Assembly: GCF_020852455.1 (NCBI RefSeq)
Contig: NZ_JADZAT010000020.1
Span: 1-35,549 of the forward strand
DNA from: Novosphingobium sp.
GTDB taxonomy: Bacteria > Pseudomonadota > Alphaproteobacteria > Sphingomonadales > Sphingomonadaceae
Length of the DNA: 35,549 nucleotides
Direction: 5' to 3'
The notes under the pieces were generated by a model. That model worked only from the letters and a program-made list of their open reading frames with translations. It ran no database searches and had not been told where the DNA came from. Position 1 is the first letter of the stretch; the number at the start of each line of letters is the position of its first letter. This document shows positions 7,413 to 15,727 of this stretch, in pieces. The position numbers and the translations under genes are program-made.

Positions 7413-8509
7413 TCCCCGTCGACGTGGCCGGGCGGCCTTACGAAGTGCGGGTCGGTACCGGACTGCTCGCCAATCTGGTTGGCGAATGCAGCGGCCGGTT
7501 GCGCAAGCGCCGCGTGCCGGTGGTGACCGACGCCAATGTCCATGCGCGCTGGGGCGCCGCGGTTGAAGCAGCGCTGCACCAGGGCGGGCACGAAGCCGCC
7601 TGGCGGGTGCTGCCGGCCGGCGAGGCGAGCAAGAGCTGGGATCAGCTGGCCGCAACGGTCGACTGGCTGCTGGCCGAAGAGGTTGAGCGCGGTGACCATG
7701 TGCTGGCGCTGGGCGGCGGGGTGATCGGCGACCTGACCGGTTTTGCCGCTGCGATCCTGAAGCGCGGCTGCCAGTTCATCCAGCTGCCCACCACCCTGCT
7801 GGCCCAGGTCGATTCGAGCGTCGGCGGCAAGACCGCGATCAACACCCCGGCCGGCAAGAATCTGGTCGGCGCGTTCCACCAGCCCGCGCTGGTGCTGGCC
7901 GATCTGGCCACGCTGGACACCCTGCCGCTGCGCGAACTGCAGGCCGGCTATGCCGAAGTGGTCAAGTACGGCCTGCTGGGCGATGCCGATTTCTTCCACT
8001 GGTGCCAGGCCCACGGCGCAGCGCTGCTGGCGGGCGATGCCGCCGCGCGCGAATATGCCGTGGCCCATTCGGTCGCCGCCAAGGCCCGGATCGTCGCCGC
8101 TGATGAACGCGAAACGCTGGGGCTGCGCGCGCTGCTCAACCTGGGCCACACGTTTGGCCACGCACTGGAAGCGCAGACCGGCTTTTCCGATCGCCTGCTC
8201 CACGGCGAGGGCGTGGCGCTGGGGATGGTGCTGGCGGCGCGCTTTTCAGCGGCACGCGAACTGATGCCGCGCGCCAGTGCCGAACTGGTGGCGAGCCATT
8301 TTGCCGAAGTGGGCATGCCCAGCGAAGTCGCGACGCTGGGCCTGAACTGCGATGGCCGGGCGCTGGTCCAGCACATGCTCCATGACAAGAAGATGGACGC
8401 CGGCGTGCTGCCTTTCGTGCTGATGAAGGCGATCGGCGAAGCGTTCCTGGCCCGGGACGTGGCACTGGATGACGTCGCGGCGTTTCTTGATCGAGAATTG
8501 GCGGGCTAA
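7403..8509 (+). CDS. aroB: 3-dehydroquinate synthase
   Basis: This 368-aa protein converts DAHP to 3-dehydroquinate, the second shikimate-pathway step, using NAD+ and a divalent metal. The nucleotide-binding GGGVIGDLTGFAA and the strongly conserved QLPTTLLAQVDSSVGGKTAIN are present, along with metal-ligand regions AGYAEVVKYGLL, NLGHTFGHALE and LLHGEGVALGM. The length is normal. It overlaps aroK by 10 bases (ATGGCTGTGA), a classic coupled pair. It is convergent with the winged-helix gene; the two stop codons are only four bases apart. Confidence 0.97.
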   Translation: MAVIPVDVAGRPYEVRVGTGLLANLVGECSGRLRKRRVPVVTDANVHARWGAAVEAALHQGGHEAAWRVLPAGEASKSWDQLAATVDWLLAEEVERGDHVLALGGGVIGDLTGFAAAILKRGCQFIQLPTTLLAQVDSSVGGKTAINTPAGKNLVGAFHQPALVLADLATLDTLPLRELQAGYAEVVKYGLLGDADFFHWCQAHGAALLAGDAAAREYAVAHSVAAKARIVAADERETLGLRALLNLGHTFGHALEAQTGFSDRLLHGEGVALGMVLAARFSAARELMPRASAELVASHFAEVGMPSEVATLGLNCDGRALVQHMLHDKKMDAGVLPFVLMKAIGEAFLARDVALDDVAAFLDRELAG

Positions 8510-8513
8510 CACC

Positions 8514-9134
8514 CTAGCCCGTCGAACTCGCCCGCGAAACGCGGCGCTTGGGGCGAGATCGGACCGGAGCTAGGACGAACGCGAAACTCACCAGTGTTTG
8601 GCGATCTCCATTGCGCGGCTGGCTGACCAATTCGCTCAATCGCTCTAGCAGTCCGTTGACTTCGGCCAATTCCGCGGGGCTGAGCCAGCCCTTGTTGCGC
8701 GAAGCCCAGAGGGTCCGTTCGGGGCCTTCGGTTATTGCCGCATCGTCCGTTATCGCGTTCTCGAAGTCGGAACCGGCAACTTGCAGCATTGCTTTGGCAA
8801 AGCGAAGCAATTCGGGACCATTCCCCTGCGGCCCAAGATCATAGCCCAGTCGCAGTGGAAAGCCGCCCGGCTCTGCAAGGCGGAACCGCTGCTTGTGACC
8901 TGCCGTGCCGGGCACTTCCCGGACAAGGCCGGCCACATCCAGCATGCGCATATGGTAATATAATCCATCGGCCGGACGCCCAAGGTGCTCAGCCAACTGG
9001 GCAATTTCCGCCTCTCCGCCAAGCGCTGAGAGCGTGTCGACCAATTCCTGGCGAACCGACGAACTCAACAGGCGAATCTGGGCCGGGTCGCTGACCAGCG
9101 GGCGTTTGCGGGGATCGGAATTGGTTCTGGACAT
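8514..9134 (-). CDS. Winged-helix transcriptional regulator (ArsR-like)
   Basis: This is a 206-aa protein. Residues about 15-95 form an ArsR/MarR-like winged helix: RLLSSSVRQELVDTLSALG, then AEIAQLAEHLGRPADGLYYH as the helix-turn-helix, then a wing (VREVPGTAGHKQRFRLAEPG). The C-terminal half (about 105-206) is helical and probably holds the dimerisation or sensing region; no Cys metal-site pairs are visible. It is divergent from the S41-type peptidase gene, and a 27-bp dyad sits directly at its start codon, so autoregulation and control of the peptidase are likely. The signal it responds to is unknown. Confidence 0.75.
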   Translation of the reverse strand: MSRTNSDPRKRPLVSDPAQIRLLSSSVRQELVDTLSALGGEAEIAQLAEHLGRPADGLYYHMRMLDVAGLVREVPGTAGHKQRFRLAEPGGFPLRLGYDLGPQGNGPELLRFAKAMLQVAGSDFENAITDDAAITEGPERTLWASRNKGWLSPAELAEVNGLLERLSELVSQPRNGDRQTLVSFAFVLAPVRSRPKRRVSRASSTG

Positions 9135-9136
9135 GT

Positions 9137-9163
9137 GTTGAAATTGAATACATCGTTTTCAAC
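9137..9163. promoter_or_regulatory. Putative operator in the divergent regulator/peptidase spacer
   Basis: GTTGAAA (9137-9143) and TTTCAAC (9157-9163) are perfect 7-base inverted arms separated by 13 AT-rich bases. The dyad begins three bases upstream of the regulator's ATG and fills nearly half of the short gap between the divergent genes. This is a natural place for the winged-helix protein to bind. Inferred from position and symmetry only. Confidence 0.5.
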
Positions 9164-9213
9164 GACTCGCAACAACCATTCCCACTACTCTCGCCTTGGT
9201 GGAGCGCAGATCC

Positions 9214-10518
9214 TTGTCCAGGATTCACAAACGACTAGTCCAATTTTCCGCCTTGATCGCCTTGGCCGGCCCCTCGCCAGCCATCGGTTCCGGTCAGATC
9301 TCGCCAGAGCACATCAAGGCTGATCTGGAACTCGCGGTGAAAACGATCCTGCTGCGCCACCCGGACCTGTCTCATTCCACCAGTCGCAAAGCGATCGAAG
9401 GCCAGGCCAGAAGGATCGCTCGACAGATCAAGGGACCAACGGATCAAGCCGGGGCCTGGTCATTGCTTGCTCAGCTCAATCCGGTGCTGGCCGACGGTCA
9501 TCTGTTCATCGGCTTTCCGGCCTGGCGCGATCGAGACCGGGTTCCGATTGCGGCCGAGGGCGGCTTCTTTCCTTTCGAAATAGCTCTTGATTCCAATGGT
9601 TCTCCGACGATTCTGGCCGAACTGGGGGGCGCGCAGTCAACCCTGGCTGGCAAGCGCATCCAATCGATCAACGGTGTTGACGCAGGCAGTGTGGCGCATG
9701 CCTTGATGGCCCGTGCGCACGGCGATTCCACAGCCTTCAGGCGGGCATTGACCGGCGAAAGATGGTGGCTCTTCTACGCGCTTCGATTTGGCCAGCCGCG
9801 GGTGTTCAGTCTGAAATTGCGCGGCGAACACAGACCCAGAACAGTTCTTCCCAGCAGCTCCGCCGCCGCAAACCTGCAGCGGGAGAGTCAGTTTGAACAA
9901 GCCTATTCATGCCAACAGACAAAGCCCGGCACTGTGCTGCTGAAACTGGGCTCGTTCGCCTGGGACGACAAGGCCCGCTACCTGGCTTTCACACGGGAAT
10001 GCTTCTCCAGGATAAGAACCTGGGGCAGCAAACGCCTTGTGATTGATATCAGCAGCAATGGTGGCGGAGATGACGAATTCTGGAAGGAAGGCGTTCTGCG
10101 ATATCTTGCCAAGGCGCCCTATCGGCATGGCTCGACGTACCGCAAGCGCCAACCCGATGGTTCAATTGCCCACGGCGAAATCGATATCCCTGCTACGAGC
10201 GAAGAAACCGAACCTCTGCGTTTCCCGGGTTGCGTTACTGTGAAGATCGGATTGCAAACCTATTCGTCAGCGGTGCTCTTTGCGAATGTGATCCGCGCCG
10301 AAAAGCTCGGCTCGGTAACCGGGCTCGGCGGCGCAGTCCGTACCCGTCAATCGGGCGGCGTCCAAAGCATGACCTTGCCGCATACTGGCCTTGTGCTGTT
10401 CTATCCGCGGTTTGTTGTCGATACGCCGGACAAGGGGACAGCTCCCAGTTGGCTAAGGTCAAGCTTTCAGCCATGTAAACCAACCAACGATCAGGCGTCA
10501 GTAAGGCGTCCTGGATGA
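9214..10518 (+). CDS. Secreted S41-family (C-terminal processing peptidase-like) protein
   Basis: This protein of about 434 aa has a signal-peptide-like N-terminus (RLVQFSALIALAGPSPA). The core fits S41 serine peptidases: LVIDISSNGGGDDEF matches the conserved D-x-R-x-N-x-G-G strand, and QTYSSAVLFANVI carries the nucleophile Ser (about residue 352). The usual G-E-x-T-G-G region reads TGLGGAVRTRQSGG, so the catalytic Lys is not obvious. No ATG is available. The first TTG is at 9196, but GGTGGAG (9198-9204) fits a TTG at 9214 better; GTG 9199 is also possible. Base composition appears less GC-rich than in the neighbours. A peptide transporter gene follows on the same strand. Confidence 0.72.
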   Translation: MSRIHKRLVQFSALIALAGPSPAIGSGQISPEHIKADLELAVKTILLRHPDLSHSTSRKAIEGQARRIARQIKGPTDQAGAWSLLAQLNPVLADGHLFIGFPAWRDRDRVPIAAEGGFFPFEIALDSNGSPTILAELGGAQSTLAGKRIQSINGVDAGSVAHALMARAHGDSTAFRRALTGERWWLFYALRFGQPRVFSLKLRGEHRPRTVLPSSSAAANLQRESQFEQAYSCQQTKPGTVLLKLGSFAWDDKARYLAFTRECFSRIRTWGSKRLVIDISSNGGGDDEFWKEGVLRYLAKAPYRHGSTYRKRQPDGSIAHGEIDIPATSEETEPLRFPGCVTVKIGLQTYSSAVLFANVIRAEKLGSVTGLGGAVRTRQSGGVQSMTLPHTGLVLFYPRFVVDTPDKGTAPSWLRSSFQPCKPTNDQASVRRPG

Positions 10519-10572
10519 AATGCTCTAACCGGATCGACAGTTGCAGGGATAGGCCATTGCCGCTAGCCCCCC

Positions 10573-10586
10573 GTTTCAAGTGAAAC
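10573..10586. promoter_or_regulatory. Dyad upstream of the peptide transporter
   Basis: GTTTCA-AG-TGAAAC is a perfect dyad 16 bases upstream of the transporter ATG, next to its ribosome site (AGGGGCGC). Regulator binding there would block initiation. The arm only loosely resembles the dyad at 9137, so a common regulator is uncertain. Confidence 0.35.
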
Positions 10587-10602
10587 CAGACAGGGGCGCA
10601 TC

Positions 10603-12117
10603 ATGACAGCAGCCGAAGCCACGCCGAAACTTGAGGACCTGCACGACCGGGCCTTTCTGGGGCATCCGAAGGGTCTGGGCTATCTTGCGTTTGTCGAGGG
10701 GTGCGAGCGGTTCTCGTACTATTCGATGCAGACACTGCTGGTGCTTTACATGGTCAAGTACCTGCTGCTGCCCGAGAATTTCGGCAATGTGGTGGGGCTC
10801 GGCTGGCTGCAGGGCGCCGCCTATGACGGCAAGGAAGGCCAGCCGCTCGCCTCGGCAATCTTTGGCGATTACACCAGCCTGGTCTATCTGACCCCGATCG
10901 CCGGCGGGTTGATCGCCGATCGCTGGCTAGGCCGCCGGGCGACCTTGCTGGCCGGGGCCGTGATCATGGCGCTGGGCCATTTCCTGATGGCTTTCGAAGG
11001 GCTGTTCCTGTTCGCGCTGCTGGCGCTGATCATCGGCGTCGGGCTGTTCAAGGGCAATATCGCCACCCAGGTGGGCGAGCTTTACGGCCCCAATGACCTG
11101 CGCCGGGCCATGGCCTTCCAGATCTTCTACATCGCGATCAACGTCAGCGTGATCGCGGCACCGCTGATCGCGGGGACACTGGGCGAAAAGGTGGGCTGGC
11201 ACTATGGCTTCGGCACCGCCGGGGTGGTGATGGTGGCCGGGCTGCTGCTCTACATCAAGGCTGGCCCGTGGCTGCCCAAGGATTCGCGCAGCGCCGAGCC
11301 GGGCTCCGGCCCCAGTGGGATCAGCTATCCGGTGATGCTGGGCGCAGCTGCGGTGATCGTGGCTGTGCTGCGCATGCTGGCTCCGTCCGTTCCGGCTATC
11401 GCGGCAGCCGGGATCTCTGGCCAGCTGGGTTTCGCGCTGGCGCTGGGCCTGCTTGCCGGAGTTAACGCTGCCGACCGGCCGCGCCTGCTGGCGCTGTTGC
11501 TGCTGATCCCGATCCTGGCCCTGGCCATGCTGACCAACCAGGAGATCTTTAACGCCTATCTGGTCTGGGCCGACGAGCAGTTCCAACTGACCTTCTTTGG
11601 CTGGACCGTTCCCACCAGTTACATGATCACGATCGACGCCGCGCTCAGCTTTTCGATGCTGGCGGCGGTGGCGCTGTTCTGGAAATGGCGCAGCGATCGC
11701 GGCGGCTGGGAGCCGGACGAGATCGGCAAGATGATCCTTGGCAGCGTGTTCGTGATCGCGGGCGGGCTGTGCCTCTACATCGCGGCACTGACGCAGGGCA
11801 CCGGCAAGATCGGACTGTTCTGGCCGGTCATGTTCCACCTGTTCAATTCGATCGGCTTTTCGCACATCATGCCGGTCAGCCTGGCGCTGTTCACCAAGGT
11901 TGCACCGCGCGCGATCACCGCAACGGTAGTGGGGATCTATTACCTGACCTTCTTTGCCGCCAACAAGACGGTGGGGATCATCGGCGGCTGGTATTCGACG
12001 ATGGACACGCCCAGCTTCTGGCTGGTCCACGTTGGCACCGCGGTGGCGGGTCTGGTCGGTTTCGTGCTGTTCCGCGCGGTGATCGGCAAGCGGCTGGCCG
12101 AAACCAAGACTGCCTAG
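10603..12117 (+). CDS. Proton-dependent oligopeptide transporter (POT/PTR2 family)
   Basis: This 504-aa protein has about 14 membrane helices. The POT signature E-x-x-E-R-F is at 32-37 (EGCERFSYY), which binds protons and couples transport. FKGNIATQVGELY matches the second family signature. Members import di- and tripeptides with protons across the inner membrane. AGGGG precedes the ATG. The gene follows a secreted peptidase gene, so the two may form an extracellular peptide-use pair. Its TAG stop overlaps that of the convergent thioesterase gene within CTAG 12114-12117. Confidence 0.9.
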   Translation: MTAAEATPKLEDLHDRAFLGHPKGLGYLAFVEGCERFSYYSMQTLLVLYMVKYLLLPENFGNVVGLGWLQGAAYDGKEGQPLASAIFGDYTSLVYLTPIAGGLIADRWLGRRATLLAGAVIMALGHFLMAFEGLFLFALLALIIGVGLFKGNIATQVGELYGPNDLRRAMAFQIFYIAINVSVIAAPLIAGTLGEKVGWHYGFGTAGVVMVAGLLLYIKAGPWLPKDSRSAEPGSGPSGISYPVMLGAAAVIVAVLRMLAPSVPAIAAAGISGQLGFALALGLLAGVNAADRPRLLALLLLIPILALAMLTNQEIFNAYLVWADEQFQLTFFGWTVPTSYMITIDAALSFSMLAAVALFWKWRSDRGGWEPDEIGKMILGSVFVIAGGLCLYIAALTQGTGKIGLFWPVMFHLFNSIGFSHIMPVSLALFTKVAPRAITATVVGIYYLTFFAANKTVGIIGGWYSTMDTPSFWLVHVGTAVAGLVGFVLFRAVIGKRLAETKTA

Positions 12118-12890
12118 CCGAAGATCGCGATCGACTGCATCCCCACCGCCACGGCCTCGCCGCGGGTATTCCAGATCGCCATGTCCTGGCTGGAGCAGCC
12201 CTTTTCGGCATAGTTGCCCGCCGCGCGCAGCAGGAACCAGCCGCCGTCGGTTTCGGGCAGCGGGGTCAGCAGGTTGATCAGCCAGGTCATCGAAGAGATC
12301 GGGGCCGGCCCGGTCAGCGGCATCACGCCCGGCGGCAAGGCATCGGCCAGCAGGATCAGCGCGACCATCGGATCGAGCCCTTCGGCATCCTTGATCCGTT
12401 CCCACCAGCAGATTTCCGGCACCTTTTCGCCGCTCTGCGGCAGGGCGAAGCGGCGGTCGAGATTGGGGGCAAAGCTGGGCCCGGCGCGTTCGGGCAGCGG
12501 CACGGCCTGATCGAGCGGTATCACGTTGGCCGGCATCGGCACTTCGTGGAGGTGCAGCGAACTGGCCTCGACCGCGCCCATGAAGACAAAGGTTGCGGTC
12601 AGCCCGACCCCGCCCTCACCGGTCACCTCGGCGCTGATCCAGCTGGCGTTGCGGCCCTGACGCAGCAGCTTAGCCCGCACTTCGACCTCGCCCGCCAGCG
12701 GCCCGACGAAATTGACCGTGGCCGAGCGCAGCGGCGGCAGGCCATCGACCAGCCGCTGCGCCGCGACCAGCGCCAGCGCGGCCGAGAATCCGCCATAGCT
12801 GGTGCGGCCCTGCATCCAGTTTTCGGGCACAGTGGCGGCGAAACCACCGTCGATCGGCCGCGCGGCGGCAAGGACTTGGGGCAAGCTCAT
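12114..12890 (-). CDS. Acyl-CoA thioesterase family protein (double hot-dog)
   Basis: This 258-aa protein resembles the TesB-like acyl-CoA thioesterases (4HBT_3). The N-terminal hot-dog contains NWMQGRTSYGGFSAALAL and RSATVNFVGPLAGEVEVRA; the C-terminal hot-dog contains SSMTWLINLL and the GNYAEKGCSSQDMAIWN strand typical of the second half. It is expected to hydrolyse acyl-CoA to free acid and CoA; chain length cannot be told. It is divergent from the cyclase-family gene with 45 bp between starts, and convergent with the transporter gene, sharing CTAG as overlapping stops. Confidence 0.85.
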   Translation of the reverse strand: MSLPQVLAAARPIDGGFAATVPENWMQGRTSYGGFSAALALVAAQRLVDGLPPLRSATVNFVGPLAGEVEVRAKLLRQGRNASWISAEVTGEGGVGLTATFVFMGAVEASSLHLHEVPMPANVIPLDQAVPLPERAGPSFAPNLDRRFALPQSGEKVPEICWWERIKDAEGLDPMVALILLADALPPGVMPLTGPAPISSMTWLINLLTPLPETDGGWFLLRAAGNYAEKGCSSQDMAIWNTRGEAVAVGMQSIAIFG

Positions 12891-12935
12891 CCACTTTCCA
12901 TTGACGTAAACGGAAAGCGGGTCAATCCTTGGTCC

Positions 12936-13715
12936 ATGACAAAGTTCATCGACCTTTCGATCCCGATCACCACCAAGGTGGTTTCAGACCCGCCGGTGAT
13001 GCTGCCGCAGATCGAGTATGTCAGCCACGAGAACACCTGGGCGCAGATCGCGCTGTTCTTTCCCGGGCTGACCAAGGACGACCTGCCCGATGGCGAAGGC
13101 TGGGCGGTGGAAACGCTGACGCTGTCCACCCACAACGGCACCCATATGGACGCCCCGTGGCATTACCATTCGACCACCGGCGCCGGCGATTCCGGGGGCA
13201 CCCGCCCCGCCCCGACCATCGACGAGGCCCCGCTCGACCGGTTCTTCCGTCCCGGGGTGAAGCTCGATTTCAGCGCGCTGCCGCACGGCACCGTGGTCAG
13301 CGCCGCGCAGGTCGAGGCCGAGCTGGCGCGGATCGGGCATGACCTGCAGCCGCTCGACATCGTGCTGGTCCAGTCGGGTGCGGTCTATGGCACCGACAAT
13401 TTCACCGATCAGGGCGTGGGCCTGGGCGCCGAAGCCACGCTGTGGCTGACGGAGCGCGGGGTCGAAGTGGTCGGCACCGATGCCTGGTCGTGGGATGCGC
13501 CGTTCAGCCACACCGCGCGGCGCTGGGCGGAGAACCGCGACCCGGCGATCATCTGGGAAGGCCACAAGGCGGGGCGCATCCGCCCCTACTGGCAGATCGA
13601 GAAGCTGGCGAACCTGGCCGCGCTGCCACCGCACGGCTTCACCGTCAGCTGCTTTCCGGTGAAGATCGAGGGCGCCAGCGCCGGGTGGATCCGCGCCGTG
13701 GCGCTGATCGACTAG
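12936..13715 (+). CDS. Cyclase-family metal-dependent hydrolase (kynurenine formamidase-like)
   Basis: This 259-aa protein has the cyclase/KynB metal-binding motif STHNGTHMDAPWHY (H-x-G-T-H-x-D-x-P-x-H) at about residues 67-80. The N-terminal FIDLSIPI and the later VQSGAVYG and GTDAWSWDAPF strings are typical of the larger cyclase family, whose members hydrolyse amides or lactones. Kynurenine formamidases are usually about 210 aa, so this longer protein is probably a different hydrolase. The frame extends far upstream, but the ATG at 12936 begins the recognisable domain. It is convergent with the reductase gene, with overlapping stops in CTAG 13712-13715. Confidence 0.85.
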   Translation: MTKFIDLSIPITTKVVSDPPVMLPQIEYVSHENTWAQIALFFPGLTKDDLPDGEGWAVETLTLSTHNGTHMDAPWHYHSTTGAGDSGGTRPAPTIDEAPLDRFFRPGVKLDFSALPHGTVVSAAQVEAELARIGHDLQPLDIVLVQSGAVYGTDNFTDQGVGLGAEATLWLTERGVEVVGTDAWSWDAPFSHTARRWAENRDPAIIWEGHKAGRIRPYWQIEKLANLAALPPHGFTVSCFPVKIEGASAGWIRAVALID

Positions 13716-14737
13716 ACCTTCACCACCCCGCTATCGACCAGGCTGCGCGCGCAGTCGGCCACGGTGTCTTCGGGCGGACGCGGGCGCCAGCCCAGCACTT
13801 GCTGCGCATGGGCAGAACTGGTGGCGCGGGTGCGGCCCAGCTCGCCCAGCAGCTGGCGCAGCGGCGGCATGAACCTGGCCATCAGCCGCACCAGCCAGTT
13901 GGGCATCACCCAGGTGGGCACCTTGCGGGCATCGGGGCCCAGCCGCTCGCGCAGCACGCGGGCAACGTCGATGATCTTGAAGAACGGACCCGAGCTGGCG
14001 ATGAACCGCTCACCCCGGATCGTATCGGCCGGCGCCTCGAGCGCCAGCACGTGCAGCGCCGCGCAGTCGCGGGTATCGACCAGGCAGAACCCGACATCCG
14101 GGCAGGCCGGCACCTTGCCCGAGAGCAGCTGCACGAAGGTTTCGACCGATGCGGCAAAGTCATTGCTGGCAACGGGCCCCAGCACTGCAACCGGATTGAT
14201 CGTGCAGAAGGCCATGTCGCCGCCCTCGGCCGCGACCCATTCGCGCGCCTTGCGTTCGGCGATGGTCTTGCTCTTGATATAGGGCTGGACGCCCGGCGCG
14301 TTCTCGTTGGTCCAGTCGGCTTCGGTGTACTGGGTTTTCTCGGGCGGATGGCCATAGGCCACGGCGGCGGCCGAACTGGTCAGCACCACGTGCTTCACCC
14401 CCGCCGCCTTGGCAAAGCGCAGCGCACGCAGCGCGCCTTCGCGCGCGGGAACGATCAGCTCATCCTCGTCCTTGGGGACATCGGGCGGGAACGGCGAGGC
14501 CATGTGGCAAAGGTGGCTGCACCCGGCCATCGCCTCTGCCCAGCCCTTGTCATCCACCAGATCGGCAGCGAAGAACTTCAGCGTTTCGGGCGTTCCGCCC
14601 AGCAGGGGCCGCAGCTCCGCCTCGCGCGCCAGGTTGCGCACCGTGGTGTGGACCGTCCAGCCTTTCGCCAAGAGCTGCCGGATCGTCTCACCGGCGATGT
14701 AGCCGCTGCCACCGGTGACCAGTACCGTACCTGCCAT
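13712..14737 (-). CDS. NAD(P)-dependent epimerase/dehydratase family reductase (extended SDR)
   Basis: This 341-aa protein resembles dihydroflavonol-4-reductase or cinnamoyl-CoA-reductase-like extended SDRs. The nucleotide site is VTGGSGYIAGE (7-17), the catalytic Ser is in VVLTSSAAAVAYG (about 121-122), and the Y-x-x-x-K pair is Y153/K157 in PYIKSK. GGGGAG lies 6 bases before the ATG at 14735-14737, which decides the start; the longer open frame upstream overlaps the preceding SDR gene and is not used. It starts 14 bases after that SDR's stop, so the two form an operon. The substrate, probably an aldehyde, ketone or CoA thioester, is unknown. Confidence 0.88.
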   Translation of the reverse strand: MAGTVLVTGGSGYIAGETIRQLLAKGWTVHTTVRNLAREAELRPLLGGTPETLKFFAADLVDDKGWAEAMAGCSHLCHMASPFPPDVPKDEDELIVPAREGALRALRFAKAAGVKHVVLTSSAAAVAYGHPPEKTQYTEADWTNENAPGVQPYIKSKTIAERKAREWVAAEGGDMAFCTINPVAVLGPVASNDFAASVETFVQLLSGKVPACPDVGFCLVDTRDCAALHVLALEAPADTIRGERFIASSGPFFKIIDVARVLRERLGPDARKVPTWVMPNWLVRLMARFMPPLRQLLGELGRTRATSSAHAQQVLGWRPRPPEDTVADCARSLVDSGVVKV

Positions 14738-14751
14738 TTCGCTTCTCCCCA

Positions 14752-15471
14752 TCAGAACCGCAGCATGATCGAACGCGCCAGCGCGGGCGAGATCGAGTGG
14801 ACCAGTTGCAGCACCTTGACCATGCCGACGTTGATGGTCTCGCGCCCGCTTTCCATGCCCGCGACGATCTGGCGCGCGCATTCCTGCGGCGACATCTTGT
14901 TCTGGCCCCGCCCGGCAGTCATCTGCGTATCGACCAGCGGCGGCAGGGCCTCGATCACCTTGACCCCGGTTCCCTTCAGCTGCGCCCGGATTGCCTGGGT
15001 GTAGGACCTGAGCCCCGCCTTGCTGGCGCAATAGACCGCCGCCATGCTGGGGGCCACCGCCAGGCCGGAAGTGACATTGACCACCATGGCCTCACCCCGC
15101 GCTTTCAGCCGCGGCATCAGCCGGGCGATCAGCTGGGTCGGGGCCTGGAGGTTGAGGTAATAGGTCCGCTCGGCTCCATCCAGATCCAGCTCACCCGAAC
15201 GGAAGTCATAGTTCGTCCCGGCACCGGCATTGTTGACCAGCACGTCAATCGGACGATCCCCCAGCCCGGCCAGCAAGGCATCAACCCCCGCCGCCGTGGA
15301 CAGATCGGCCTCGATCATTTCAAACCCCAGCGCGCGGGTTACGGCGACCTTTTCAGGGCTGCGGCCCGATCCGATCACCACGGCCCCGCGATCGCGCAAC
15401 TGCTGGATCAACTGCGCCCCGATCCCGTCGGTCGCGCCAGTGACCAGCACGGTCTTGCCGCTGAGCTGCAT
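14752..15471 (-). CDS. Short-chain dehydrogenase/reductase (DltE-like classical SDR)
   Basis: This 239-aa classical SDR has the cofactor motif TGATDGIG (11-18), NNAG (80-83), catalytic Ser135 and Y147/K151 (VYCASK). The length is normal. Like DltE-type SDRs it keeps a hydrophobic C-terminus. AAGGGGAG lies about 5 bases before the ATG. It is the first gene of a two-gene unit with the reductase downstream. It lies on the same strand as gor, separated by a 149-bp palindromic repeat. The substrate cannot be read from the sequence. Confidence 0.88.
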   Translation of the reverse strand: MQLSGKTVLVTGATDGIGAQLIQQLRDRGAVVIGSGRSPEKVAVTRALGFEMIEADLSTAAGVDALLAGLGDRPIDVLVNNAGAGTNYDFRSGELDLDGAERTYYLNLQAPTQLIARLMPRLKARGEAMVVNVTSGLAVAPSMAAVYCASKAGLRSYTQAIRAQLKGTGVKVIEALPPLVDTQMTAGRGQNKMSPQECARQIVAGMESGRETINVGMVKVLQLVHSISPALARSIMLRF

Positions 15472-15559
15472 CGCATTCTCCCCTTTGTTCTTGCGGAGAG
15501 ACTAGAGGATTGGTTTCAATTCGCAACGCGTATTTGTTCTTAACGCCAGCATCCCAGGT

Positions 15560-15708
15560 CCGTTCGTCCTGAGGAACCCGCAGGGCTGAGCTTGTCGAAG
15601 ACCGAAGGGTGTCTCGAAGGACGCTGGCGCCGCGGTGCTTCGAGACGGGGCGTTGGCCTGCGGCCGCCTTCGGCCCGACAAGCTCAGTCCCCTCCTCAGC
15701 ACGAACGG
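15560..15708. repeat. Dispersed palindromic repeat, copy 1
   Basis: This 149-bp imperfect palindrome is bounded by CCGTTCGTCCTGAGGA at the left and TCCTCAGCACGAACGG at the right. Inside, GGCTGAGCTTGTCGAAG pairs loosely with CCGACAAGCTCAGTC. It is closely similar to 21758-21904, same orientation. It ends 19 bases beyond the stop of minus-strand gor. The sequence resembles a repetitive extragenic palindrome I recall from sphingomonads; it can fold into a long hairpin and may terminate or protect transcripts. Confidence 0.9.
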
Positions 15709-15727
15709 TCAGGGAATACATTTTATA

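Noticed and set aside
11685..12935. Upstream extension of the cyclase-family gene
   Set aside because: The open frame overlaps the transporter and thioesterase genes; family similarity begins only at ATG 12936.
14738..15031. Upstream extension of the epimerase-type reductase
   Set aside because: It runs inside the SDR gene in another frame and has no similarity; a good ribosome site stands before ATG 14737.
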